Source of the DNA: an uncultured Coriobacteriales bacterium
GTDB lineage: Bacteria > Actinomycetota > Coriobacteriia > Coriobacteriales > Atopobiaceae
NCBI GenBank assembly: GCA_947305035.1
Contig: CAMZCV010000036.1
Span: 1 to 8,399 of the forward strand
Reading direction: 5' to 3'
DNA length: 8,399 nucleotides
Shown: positions 1-7,184 of the stretch, in pieces
How the letters are laid out: each line of letters opens with the position of its first letter
Position numbering within the stretch: position 1 is the first letter of the stretch
The notes under the pieces: model-generated
The model's input: only the letters and a program-made list of their open reading frames with translations
The model's database searches: none
Told to the model about the DNA's origin: nothing
Translations under genes and position numbers: made by a program

Positions 1-2
1 TC

Positions 3-56
3 TCGCTCAAGGGAATCGCCGCGTCCATCGCCGAAGGCGGCCTGCTCAACCGCTGA
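3..56 (+). CDS. 3' end of an unidentified gene (partial)
   Basis: Frame 3 reads SLKGIAASIAEGGLLNR and then TGA at 54-56. Of the 17 sense codons, 15 end in G or C, which matches the coding bias of the window and supports this as a true gene end. Seventeen residues are too few to assign a family. The following gene on the same strand starts 69 nt downstream, after a GC-rich hairpin, so co-transcription is uncertain. Confidence 0.5.
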   Translation, partial: SLKGIAASIAEGGLLNR

Positions 57-65
57 CGCTCTACG

Positions 66-81
66 GCGGGCAAGCGCCCGC
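66..81 (+). terminator. GC-rich hairpin after the partial gene
   Basis: gcgggc (66-71) pairs perfectly with gcccgc (76-81) around the 4-nt loop aagc. It begins 9 nt after the stop codon of the upstream gene. No T-run follows (the next bases are tcccc), so it is at best an imperfect intrinsic terminator. It may instead be a leader hairpin of the gene starting at 126. Confidence 0.3.
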
Positions 82-125
82 TCCCCATGTGCTACGCAGA
101 TTGCACCCAACCTGAGGAGGCCACC

Positions 126-1305
126 ATGGCGAACATCATCGATTACGTGCGCGAGAACACCGACTCCTTCTCCGAGCGCGCCCTCAACCGGGTCGACAGC
201 CTCATCTTCTCGTGGCTCGCCTACGTGCGCTATCCCGAGGATTCGCCCGTGCGCACCAAGGAGGGGCAGACCCTCTACGAGACCTTCGGTTTCGGCGATC
301 TTCTCGGCATGGTTGCTCCCATGCACGACCCGCGCCAAACCGAGGAGCTGCTCGAGGCGGTCGCCGCGAGCCCGCGCTTCAAGGACGTCATCGCGTGCCT
401 CCAAGGCCGAGGAGCAGCAGTTCTCCGCGATCTGCTTCAGGCTCCCCGGCGATAAGGGCACCTACGTCGCCTACCGCGGCACCGACAACACGCTGATCGG
501 CTGGAAGGAAGACTTCAACATGGCCTTCTCCGCAGCCGTGCCCGCGCAGATCACCGCCGGCGGCTACCTTCTGCTCGCGGCTGAGCAGTTCAAGGGCGAC
601 CTGTGGGTGGGAGGCCATTCCAAGGGCGGCAACCTCGCCGTCTACGCCGTCCTCAAGGCCGACGACTTCACGCGCCTGCGCGTCGAGAAGTGCTTCTCGC
701 ACGACGGCCCCGGCCTCAACGAGGCCAGCACCTCCGATCCCGCTTGGGCAGCCACCGCCGCACTCGTCGACAAGACCATCCCCGAGGAGTCCATCATCGG
801 CCTCATCTTCGAGGGCCGCGAGATCACGCCCGTCATCGTGCGCAGCACCAACCCGGGCCTTCTGCAGCACGCGCCCTTCTCGTGGGAGATCGAGGGTCTC
901 GACTTCGACATCCAGCGCGCCGTCTCCTACGACTCCTACAAGACGGGCAAACGCCTCAATGCATGGCTCAAGACCATGGACGAGGCCGGTCGCGAGCGCT
1001 TCGTCACCATCCTCTACAAGCTTGCCGAGTCGACTGGCGAGGTTACCTTCTCGGGTCTTACCGACAGCGTGAAGAACGGCTCGCTCTCGCTCATGCTCCA
1101 GAAGCTCGACAACATGTCCGCCGATGACAAGAAGTTCTTCACGGATGCGCTCTCCGACCTCGTGGCCACCATCCTTCTGGGGCCGGCGCCCAAGAAGGCC
1201 GAGACGGCTGCGGAGAAGGTTGCCGCTGCGGGCGAGAAGATCGACGACGCCACGGCTCGTTTCAACGACCGCCTCGCCCAGATCGAGCGCCTCGCCGGCC
1301 TGTAA
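126..1305 (+). pseudogene. DUF2974 (Mbeg1-like) alpha/beta hydrolase, frameshifted
   Basis: The start is ATG at 126, preceded by gaggagg (114-120) with 5-nt spacing. Frame 3 encodes MANIIDYVRENTDSF through RFKDVIA (about 90 residues). Homology then continues in frame 1 from about 397 (ASKAEEQQFSAICF) to TAA at 1303-1305, about 302 residues. The frame-1 part has YVAYRGTDNTLIGWKEDFNM and the nucleophile-elbow motif GGHSKGGN, with Ser encoded at 619-621; both are typical of the DUF2974 family. Without a frameshift, translation from 126 would stop at 453-455 after 109 residues and lose the serine nucleophile. By memory of the family, a few residues are missing at the junction, which suggests a small deletion (3k-1 bases) rather than a simple inserted base. 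The C-terminal end is Ala/Lys/Glu-rich and probably helical. The family is thought to be esterase/lipase-like, and its substrate is unknown. A sequencing error cannot be excluded. Confidence 0.85.
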
Positions 1306-1362
1306 CCGCACGGAGGGCAGGCCCATAAGAGGGGTTTCTGAGCCGCTCTGCAGCCAAGCTCG

Positions 1363-1469
1363 CACGAAGTCGGTAGCTCAGTGACGCGCATTTTGGAATG
1401 ACGCGCCGTCTACCTGCATGTTCGTAAAAGGCATACTCGGAGATTAGGCATTTTGCTACCGACTTCGTG
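1363..1469 (+). repeat. Left repeat unit, forward
   Basis: The unit is bounded by cacgaagtcggta (1363-1375) and its reverse complement (1457-1469), with 81 nt between them. It contains aaaaggcatac at 1426-1436, ending 33 nt before the unit end. The same distance holds in the right unit when that is read on the other strand. Confidence 0.65.
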
Positions 1470-1632
1470 ATGGTCATTACCGACTTCGTGGCGGGCAAGG
1501 CGACAATCCCCTCGCTCTGTCCCTGCAGATCATCCCGATGGTAGCGAGTCCAGACTCTCTCAGGCAAGAATGGGTTCCGAGCCTTTATGCTCAGTCGGAT
1601 CGGCTGTATTCCACGAAGTCTGCAGGTACCGT

Positions 1633-1740
1633 CACGAAGTCGGTAGCAAATCAGCGGTTTCCTGTGTATGCCTTTTGAAAAACTGCAGCTAGATGGCTTG
1701 GCGGTAGTGCTCTGAGCGTGGACTGGTTACCGACTTCGTG
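1633..1740 (-). repeat. Right repeat unit, reverse
   Basis: The unit is bounded by cacgaagtcggta (1633-1645) and its reverse complement (1728-1740), with 82 nt between them. Read on the minus strand it aligns with the left unit, with aaaaggcatac at 1666-1676 in the equivalent place. An 18-base stretch (1633-1650) is the exact reverse complement of 1452-1469 in the left unit. Confidence 0.65.
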
Positions 1741-1758
1741 AAGGCTGATGAGCGAAGT
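1733..1758 (-). terminator. Weak hairpin just past the FAD dehydrogenase stop
   Basis: acttcg (1733-1738) and cgaagt (1753-1758) form a 6-bp stem with a 14-nt loop. It starts 2 nt after the minus-strand stop codon (1761-1763). One arm lies inside the terminal 13-mer of the repeat. There is no T-run on either side, so terminator activity is only suggested by position. It could be chance, because cgaagt is frequent in this region. Confidence 0.2.
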
Positions 1759-1760
1759 GC

Positions 1761-3386
1761 CTATAACAGCGAGATGATTGCCTCGGCGGCGCGGATACCG
1801 TCGGCGGCCGCGCTCATGATGCCGCCCGCGTATCCCGCACCCTCGCCCACGGGAATAAGACCCGTGCAGCCCACGCTCTCGAGGTTCTCCCCGCGCGTGA
1901 TGCGCACGGGCGAGCTCGAGCGCGTCTCCACGCCCGTGAGCAGGGCATCAGCCGCATCGTATCCCGCCAGCTTGCGTCCGAGCAGGGGCAGGGCTGTGCG
2001 TAGCGACGCGAGGATGTAATCGGGCAGGCACCCATCGAGCGTGCCCCAGGCAACACCGCGCGGATAGGTGGGCTGGACACGACCAGGGCCCGTTGAGGGA
2101 ACGTGCGCGAGAAAATCCCCCACAAGCTGCGCTGGAGCTGCAAATGCCCCGCCGCCCGCCTCGAAGGCGGCTCGTTCGCAGGAGCGCTGCAGCTCGATGC
2201 CGGCGAGCACGTCGTCGCCGGGCAGGTCCTCGGGGAAGACGTTCGCGAGCAGCCCCGCATTGGCGTTGGTGCCGGCGCGCCCGGAATAGCTCATGCCGTT
2301 CGTGCAGACGCCGCCCGGCTCGCTCGCAGCGGAAACCACGTAGCCCCCGGGGCACATGCAGAAGCTGAACACGCCGCGTCCGTTGTCAAGATGGCAGGAG
2401 AGCTTGTAGGGGGCTGCTCCCAGCAGCGGATTGCCCGCTGAGGCGCCATAGAGCGCACGGTCGATATCTGCCTGCAGATGCTCGATGCGCACGCCCATCG
2501 CGAAGGTCTTGCGCTCGAGCGCGACGCCTTGCTGGGCGAGCATGCCGTAGACATCGCGTGCGGAATGGCCGGTGGCGAGGATGACGCAGCGGGAGGGGAG
2601 CTCCTCCTCGCGGCCGTCCTGCTCCACGCGGATGCTGCGCACGGAGCTGCCGTCGCGGACAAGCTCGGTCATGCGCGTGCGGAAACGTACCTCCCCGCCC
2701 GCCTCGCGGATCATCTCCACGATGCGGTCGACCACCTGCGGGAGCACGTCGCTGCCCACGTGGGGATGCGCGTCGTAGAGGATCTCGGACGAGGCACCGG
2801 CCTCAACGAAGGTTTCGAGGATGAAGCGGTGCGACGGGCTCTTGGTGCCCGTGGCGAGCTTGCCGTCGGAGAAGGTGCCGGCACCGCCCGCGCCGAACTG
2901 GATGTTGCAGTTGGGGTCGAGCGCGCCCGTGGCGTTGTGCTCGGCCACAACGGTTCCGCGCCGTGAGGCGTTGTCGCCCCGCTCGATGAGGAGCGGTTCG
3001 AGCCCGGCGCGTGCAAGCGTGAGCGCGCAGAAGAGGCCCGCGCAACCGGCGCCCACCACGATGGGGCGCTCCTCGAGGGGTCTCGCCGTGCGGGTGGGGA
3101 AGGTGCGGATTGCATCGTCGACCAAGCGGATATCCTTGTCCTGCTTCGCAAGGCGGGTTTCCGACGCTGCATCGAGGGCGGTCCTGACGGTGTAGGTGAG
3201 GGAGATCCTGTCGCGCTTGCGCGCGTCTATAGAGCGTTTGCGCAGCTCAAGACCCTTGGCGATGCGCTGCTCATCCACGTGCAGGCTTCGGGAGAGCTCG
3301 CGACCGAGCGCGGCCCGTTCGGACTCGGGCGTCTTCCCGAGACGGGAAAGCGGGATGCGTATGTTGGCGATCTCGATCACGCTCAT
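1761..3386 (-). CDS. COG2509-type FAD-dependent dehydrogenase
   Basis: This is a 541-residue soluble flavoprotein starting MSVIEIANIR. The ATG at 3386-3384 overlaps the TGA of the upstream gene as ATGA, which suggests translational coupling. This start is preferred to one 26 codons further upstream because that leader reads through the end of the upstream gene and is not family-like. An N-terminal domain of about 100 residues (basic around 49-60) precedes the Rossmann FAD site GAGCAG at 112-117. Further marks are FGAGGAGTFSDGKLATG (164-180), ATGHS (271-275), the Cys-rich CMCPGG (343-348) and the C-terminal FAD segment GEGAGYAGGIMSAAADG (514-530). These fit the uncharacterised FAD-dependent dehydrogenase family COG2509, at near full length. 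The substrate and electron partner are unknown. It is the last gene of the minus-strand block, and the repeat at 1363-1740 lies immediately downstream. Confidence 0.88.
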   Translation of the reverse strand: MSVIEIANIRIPLSRLGKTPESERAALGRELSRSLHVDEQRIAKGLELRKRSIDARKRDRISLTYTVRTALDAASETRLAKQDKDIRLVDDAIRTFPTRTARPLEERPIVVGAGCAGLFCALTLARAGLEPLLIERGDNASRRGTVVAEHNATGALDPNCNIQFGAGGAGTFSDGKLATGTKSPSHRFILETFVEAGASSEILYDAHPHVGSDVLPQVVDRIVEMIREAGGEVRFRTRMTELVRDGSSVRSIRVEQDGREEELPSRCVILATGHSARDVYGMLAQQGVALERKTFAMGVRIEHLQADIDRALYGASAGNPLLGAAPYKLSCHLDNGRGVFSFCMCPGGYVVSAASEPGGVCTNGMSYSGRAGTNANAGLLANVFPEDLPGDDVLAGIELQRSCERAAFEAGGGAFAAPAQLVGDFLAHVPSTGPGRVQPTYPRGVAWGTLDGCLPDYILASLRTALPLLGRKLAGYDAADALLTGVETRSSSPVRITRGENLESVGCTGLIPVGEGAGYAGGIMSAAADGIRAAEAIISLL

Positions 3387-4549
3387 GCCTTCGCGAAGGC
3401 CGCGGCCGCAGCTCCGGCAACCATGCCGGACTTCCATGCCCAGGTGAGGTTGTATCCCCCGCAAGGGGCGTCGATATCGAGCACCTCGCCCGCGGCGAAG
3501 ACGCCGGGGAGCTCGCGTGCCATCAGCGTTGCGGGGTCGAACTGCGCCGTGAGCAGGCCGCCCTGACGAACTTGGGCATGCTCGGTCTGGGCTTTGCCGA
3601 CAACCGTGCAGGATACGCGTTTGACATCGCCCAGCACCTCGACGATCGCGGGGTCGATCACGCCGCGTGCGCTTCCTGCCGCCTCGACCATGCTCGCAAA
3701 GCTCTCCTCGTTCACGAGCGGGGCGAGGTCGAGCAGGAGCGTATCGCCGGGGAGCGCGATACGCGAGAAGTTGAAGATGACGATGCCCGAGAGCCCGTAG
3801 CTGCGGAACAGCACCTCGCCGCGCTCCTGCGCAACGGCCTGACCGTCACGGAGAAGCGTTACGCGCGCGTCCGATCGGCGGCCGTCGAGCTGCTCGAAGG
3901 GAAGGCCTTCGCAGGCAAGCGGGCAGAGCGCGGGCGAGAAGGGCTTTGCCTCGAGGCCTGCGGGGACAAACCCGTCGCGGCACGCGAGCACGACCGACGT
4001 TGCCGCCAGCTTGCCCGTCCTTCCCGAGAAGAGCTCCGTGAACGTGACCGTCCCGGCGCAGATATCGGTGACTTCGCGGGCGCAGGCCATCATCACGCCA
4101 GCCCGCTCCGCGCGGGCGAGCAGAACCTCGCGGACCGAGGATGCCTGATCGCTCAAAGGGTAGATGCGCGAATCGTCCTCGCTCTCGAATCCGGTCGCCA
4201 GCCCGCATGCATCGAAGAAATCCAGCACGTCTTTGGCGGCGAAGCTCCCGGGACCGAGGACCTTCTCCGCGAAGACGGGGTTGTTGAAGATGCCGGCGCG
4301 CACGTCGAGGTTCGTGAGGTTGCAGCGGCCATTTCCCGTTGCGAGGATGGGCCGTCCGCACGCAAGGTCGCGCTCGAGCACCACGGTGGATGCCCCTGCC
4401 TCGGCAGCGCATATGGCGGCGACGATCCCCGCGGCTCCGCCGCCGCACACGCATACATCAACGGCTTCGGGGAGCACCGTCGCGGCGGCAGACGCCAGCA
4501 GCTGCTCGCGCAGCTGCGTCCGCGATGGTTTTCTCGGCCCCTTTGCCAT
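3383..4549 (-). CDS. HI0933/BaiN-family NAD(P)/FAD-dependent flavoprotein
   Basis: This 388-residue protein starts at ATG 4549-4547, two bases after the TAG of the Mrp gene. No clear Shine-Dalgarno site precedes it, so its translation probably depends on coupling. FAD fold marks are GGGAAG (36-41), GRPILATGNGRCNLTN (65-80) and the C-terminal GVFAAGEVLDIDAPCGGYNL (349-368). Together these are diagnostic of the HI0933 family (BaiN/RdsA). Two things differ from the usual pattern. Pro67 replaces the common Lys in GRKILATGNGRCN. The usual ATGG motif and following Gly-rich stretch are reduced to VVLACRDGFVPAGLEAKPFS (186-205), leaving the protein somewhat short for the family. BaiN of Clostridium scindens is linked to bile acid reduction, but the family is broad and bile acid activity cannot be inferred here. 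The stop codon overlaps the start of the next gene. Confidence 0.88.
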   Translation of the reverse strand: MAKGPRKPSRTQLREQLLASAAATVLPEAVDVCVCGGGAAGIVAAICAAEAGASTVVLERDLACGRPILATGNGRCNLTNLDVRAGIFNNPVFAEKVLGPGSFAAKDVLDFFDACGLATGFESEDDSRIYPLSDQASSVREVLLARAERAGVMMACAREVTDICAGTVTFTELFSGRTGKLAATSVVLACRDGFVPAGLEAKPFSPALCPLACEGLPFEQLDGRRSDARVTLLRDGQAVAQERGEVLFRSYGLSGIVIFNFSRIALPGDTLLLDLAPLVNEESFASMVEAAGSARGVIDPAIVEVLGDVKRVSCTVVGKAQTEHAQVRQGGLLTAQFDPATLMARELPGVFAAGEVLDIDAPCGGYNLTWAWKSGMVAGAAAAAFAKA

Positions 4550-4551
4550 GT

Positions 4552-5454
4552 CTAGCCGTTGTTGCTCAGATCGTCGTAGAAGCTGGCGACGGTCTCTATC
4601 TTCAGCACGGCGTCGGGAAGGATGTCCTCGGGCAACGCGGTCTCGATGGCGCCGAAGTCGCACATCCTGGCGTAGTCGCCGGTCATGGGCAGACGGCCCA
4701 GCACGTCGATGCCATAGCGCTCGGCGGTCTCTGCAAGCTTGCTCGGGCCGAACGGCTCGATCTTCTTGCCGCAATCGGGGCACTCGACATAGCTCATGTT
4801 CTCGACGATGCCGAACACGGGCACCTGCATCATCTCGGCCATCTTGACGGCCTTGCCCACGACCATCTGCACGAGGTCCTGCGGGGTGGAGACGATGACG
4901 ACGCCCTCGATGGGGAACGACTGGAACACCGTGAGGGCCACGTCGCTCGTTCCCGGAGGCATGTCGATGAGCAGGAAGTCGAGGTCGCCCCATGCGCACT
5001 GGCTCCAGAACTGCTGGAGGGCGCCGGCAACAACGGGACCGCGCCAGAGCACGGGGTCGGTCTCGTTCTCGAGCACGAGGTTGGCGCTCATGATCTTGAT
5101 GCCGCCGGTGGTCTCGGAGGGGAGGAGCAGGTTGTTCCATGCGGTGGCGTGCACGCCCGAGAGGCCGAACATCTTGGGGATCGACGGGCCGGTGAGGTCG
5201 GCGTCGAGGATGCCCACGCGGTAGCCGCGGCGCTTGAGCTCCACTGCGAGCATGCCGCAGACGAGCGACTTGCCTACGCCGCCTTTGCCCGAGACCACGC
5301 CCACGACATGCTTGACGTTGGACTCCGGGCTCTGCTCGAAAAGCTTCGGGCCCTGGCTGGCGCTGGGGTCGAGCGTCTTCTGCTCGTGGTTTGCCTGACG
5401 CGACGCCTCGAATTCGCGGCGGATGGCTTCTTCCTCTTCAGGTGACAAGGGCAT
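4552..5454 (-). CDS. Mrp/ApbC (Nbp35-type) iron-sulfur cluster carrier ATPase
   Basis: This is a 300-residue P-loop ATPase. The start is ATG 5454-5452 with aaaggaa (5460-5466) five bases upstream; longer open frames upstream lack family resemblance. The deviant Walker A is GKGGVGKS (56-63), followed by DADLTGPS (84-91) and the Walker B-like LLIDMPPGTSD (161-171). The CPDC motif has Cys225 and Cys228, the pair that binds a bridging Fe-S cluster in dimers of this family. A charged, probably flexible N-terminus of about 45 residues replaces the MIP18/DUF59 domain found in longer Mrp proteins. Family members bind Fe-S clusters and pass them to apoproteins in the cytosol. Two flavoprotein genes follow almost without gaps, so this is probably the first or second gene of an operon. 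The 79-bp gap upstream could hold its own promoter, but I see no convincing one. Confidence 0.93.
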   Translation of the reverse strand: MPLSPEEEEAIRREFEASRQANHEQKTLDPSASQGPKLFEQSPESNVKHVVGVVSGKGGVGKSLVCGMLAVELKRRGYRVGILDADLTGPSIPKMFGLSGVHATAWNNLLLPSETTGGIKIMSANLVLENETDPVLWRGPVVAGALQQFWSQCAWGDLDFLLIDMPPGTSDVALTVFQSFPIEGVVIVSTPQDLVQMVVGKAVKMAEMMQVPVFGIVENMSYVECPDCGKKIEPFGPSKLAETAERYGIDVLGRLPMTGDYARMCDFGAIETALPEDILPDAVLKIETVASFYDDLSNNG

Positions 5455-5533
5455 AGCTGTTCCTTTCCATGTGGGCTTTGTGCTCCAACCTTCAATTCTA
5501 CTACCTTGCGGTGCGACGTGTGCGCAGAGGAGC

Positions 5534-7138
5534 CTATCGGCCTTCCCCAACACGCAGCGCTCCTCCGGCATCGAGCGAGACCGTTGCGGGCCGTGCCTGT
5601 GCAGGATCCTCTGCGGGATGGTCCGCCCGGTAGTGCGCCCCACGGCTCTCGGTGCGGGCGCGCATCGCCGAGACGAGCGCACGTGCGGAGAGCACGCGCT
5701 GGCGCTGGAGCAGGGTGAGGGCTGCTTCCTTCTGGTTTCCCCGCTCGGTGCGATCGAGACGGAGGGAGAGGTCGGCGATGGAGCGCTCGGCCTGCGCGAG
5801 CCCCTCGTCGGACCGGACGACCAGGGCATGCTCGTCGAGTATAGCGCCCAGCTCAGCGTCTATGGCCTCGACATCGGGGGCCTTCTCGAGCGCGATATCC
5901 ACTTCGATGGGGATGTCGACTTCGCCAAGCGCGCGGATGGCGGCGTGGTGGCCGGCGTTCCTTCCGAAGACGAGCGCACTCGCGCTGGCGAGCCCGCCGA
6001 TGCGGTCGGCGCCGTGCATGCCGCCCGTGCACTCGCCGGCGGCGAAGAGCCCGGGAAGCGCGCACGACGTATCCCTTTTGATGGCGATGCCGCCGTTGCT
6101 CGCATGGGCGAAATGCCCCAGCTCCACAGGGTCCTCGATGCGAAGGCCCGTGGAGGCCTCGTACCAGCCCCGATAGGTCTCGATGAATTCCGGTGCCGGA
6201 TGGGGGAGGCGGTCAACCCGCACGGAGACGGGGTTCTCTTCACGTGCGATGCCCAGGTCGATATCACGCGATGCGAGGCGCGAGGTGAACGGACCGTAGG
6301 TCGAACGCTGGTCGAGCAGCGCGTCATCTGCGGGAATCGAGAGGTCGGAGAAGCGGAAGCACTTCTCGTTGAAGACGACGGGACCCTTGGGCGTCATGAC
6401 GGTGGGCATGATCTGCAAGAACTCGATGTTCACGAGCTTCTCGCCATGGGCAAGGGCAACCGCTTGGGCGCTGCCGAGGCAATCGCCGCCCACGAGATGC
6501 CTGCCGTAGAGTCCTCCCATCCCGCCCGTCGCAAGCACCACGGACCGTGCGCTCACGGCGATGAAGGACGAGCTGGACGTATCGAAGAGGACGGCCCCTA
6601 TGGCCTGCGAGGGGATGCCGCCTGCCTCGCCCACGCGCCCCTGCGCATCCTCGATGATGTCGATGAGCAGGTGGCGGGGGAGCAGGGTGATGCCCTTGCG
6701 GTCGAGCGCCCGCGTGAAGACGCGCCCGAGCGATGCATGCTCGAGGCCACGCCACATGCGGTGCGCATGGTCGAAACAGGGGATGTACTCGCGCTCTGCC
6801 GCAGCGTCTGGTTTGCGAAGGCGAACGCCGCGCTTCTCGAGATCGAAGAGGAGGGAGCGGGTTTCGCGAACGAGCGTGCCCGCGAGCTCCTCATCCGCCA
6901 TGCCGCAGCCGATATCCAGGATGGACTGCAGCAGGTTGGCGTCATCATCGCGGTCCTTCGCGGCCACGCACCCCAAGCCCCATGTGCCCTCGAAGAAGCT
7001 CGAACCCGAGAGGATGGGCCCCGCGCTGGCGACGATGACGCGCGGGCAGACGCGCGACGCCTCGAGCGCGGCCATGCAGCCTGCGAGGCCGGATCCGACC
7101 ACGAGCACATCGCACGAGATTTCCGAGCTGAGCTTCAC
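5534..7138 (-). CDS. Fumarate reductase / L-aspartate oxidase-type flavoprotein, substrate unknown
   Basis: This is a 534-residue FAD protein. The chosen start is GTG at 7138-7136, with aaaggggg (7147-7154) eight bases upstream. A TTG at 7165 is also in frame but overlaps a possible -10 element. FAD marks are GSGLAG (15-20), ATGG (203-206) and the C-terminal flavin segment LFAAGECTGGMHGADRIGG (364-382). ESRGAHYRADHP (497-508) is the conserved C-terminal signature of the SdhA/FrdA/NadB family. His345 in HASNGGI and Arg379 match active-site positions. However, the usual QFHPT segment reads QIMPT (242-246), so a substrate-contacting His is Met244. No histidine is present where SdhA attaches FAD covalently. 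There is no signal peptide, haem-binding region or nearby nadA/nadC, so aspartate oxidase is not supported. It is probably a cytosolic reductase or dehydrogenase. The start is divergent from the gene at 7218, and the Mrp gene follows after 79 bp. Confidence 0.85.
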   Translation of the reverse strand: MKLSSEISCDVLVVGSGLAGCMAALEASRVCPRVIVASAGPILSGSSFFEGTWGLGCVAAKDRDDDANLLQSILDIGCGMADEELAGTLVRETRSLLFDLEKRGVRLRKPDAAAEREYIPCFDHAHRMWRGLEHASLGRVFTRALDRKGITLLPRHLLIDIIEDAQGRVGEAGGIPSQAIGAVLFDTSSSSFIAVSARSVVLATGGMGGLYGRHLVGGDCLGSAQAVALAHGEKLVNIEFLQIMPTVMTPKGPVVFNEKCFRFSDLSIPADDALLDQRSTYGPFTSRLASRDIDLGIAREENPVSVRVDRLPHPAPEFIETYRGWYEASTGLRIEDPVELGHFAHASNGGIAIKRDTSCALPGLFAAGECTGGMHGADRIGGLASASALVFGRNAGHHAAIRALGEVDIPIEVDIALEKAPDVEAIDAELGAILDEHALVVRSDEGLAQAERSIADLSLRLDRTERGNQKEAALTLLQRQRVLSARALVSAMRARTESRGAHYRADHPAEDPAQARPATVSLDAGGALRVGEGR

Positions 7139-7146
7139 GACGCCGT

Positions 7147-7154
7147 CCCCCTTT
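7147..7154 (-). promoter_or_regulatory. Ribosome binding site deciding the GTG start
   Basis: On the minus strand this reads aaaggggg, eight bases before GTG at 7138. It favours the GTG over the upstream in-frame TTG at 7165 as the flavoprotein start. Confidence 0.55.
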
Positions 7155-7164
7155 CCGCCCCTCA

Positions 7165-7170
7165 ATCATA
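7165..7170 (-). promoter_or_regulatory. Possible -10 box for the flavoprotein gene
   Basis: On the minus strand this reads tatgat, matching five of six bases of the sigma-70 -10 consensus. It lies 26 nt upstream of the GTG start. No good -35 hexamer is found at the usual distance, so the call is weak. Confidence 0.3.
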
Positions 7171-7184
7171 GCCGACCAACCCTG

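Larger units (their letters stand above)
1363..1740. repeat. 378-bp imperfect palindromic repeat with five cacgaagtcggta motifs
   Basis: The 13-mer cacgaagtcggta occurs forward at 1363-1375 and 1633-1645, and in reverse complement at 1457-1469, 1478-1490 and 1728-1740. A 10-base piece (ccacgaagtc) lies at 1611-1620. The motifs mirror about a centre near 1551: paired coordinates always sum to 3102 or 3103. Two units, 1363-1469 (107 bp) and 1633-1740 (108 bp), each bounded by inverted 13-mers, look like diverged copies in opposite orientation. The blocks 1410-1436 and the reverse complement of 1666-1692 agree at 21 of 27 positions and share aaaaggcatac. No protein is encoded and no target-site duplication is evident. 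It may be a MITE-like or REP-like interspersed element, possibly two inverted insertions. Confidence 0.8.
1306..1760. other. Non-coding intergenic region between convergent genes
   Basis: This is the only gene-free stretch longer than 300 bases. It lies between the stop of the DUF2974 gene (+) and the stop of the FAD dehydrogenase gene (-). A hand count over 1381-1500 and 1621-1740 gives 126 G+C of 240 (52.5%). One coding line (2041-2100) has 42 of 60. Short open frames here show no family resemblance. Most of the region is the inverted-repeat element at 1363-1740, described separately. I see no clear T-tailed terminator at 1306-1362. Confidence 0.8.

Noticed and set aside
389..420. Programmed +1 ribosomal frameshift
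   Set aside because: No stop codon, slippery run or stimulatory element is seen at the junction, and the family alignment suggests missing residues.
388..1365. Long minus-strand open frame (325 codons) opposite the DUF2974 gene
   Set aside because: It is antisense to clear family homology and has no recognisable motif. Long antisense frames are expected in GC-rich genes.
1262..1567. Small minus-strand gene in the intergenic region
   Set aside because: The frame runs through the repeat element and the end of the DUF2974 gene, has an Arg-rich translation, and no ribosome site supports it.
1363..1740. CRISPR array
   Set aside because: The 13-mer copies are in mixed orientation with unequal spacing (21 to over 140 bp) and no spacer-repeat periodicity.
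5534..7138. L-aspartate oxidase (nadB)
   Set aside because: The fold and C-terminal signature match the family, but the QFHPT His is replaced and no nadA or nadC is adjacent.
5423..7171. Plus-strand open frame of 582 codons opposite the NadB-like flavoprotein
   Set aside because: The minus strand carries clear FAD motifs and the family C-terminal signature, while this frame is motif-free and low in complexity.
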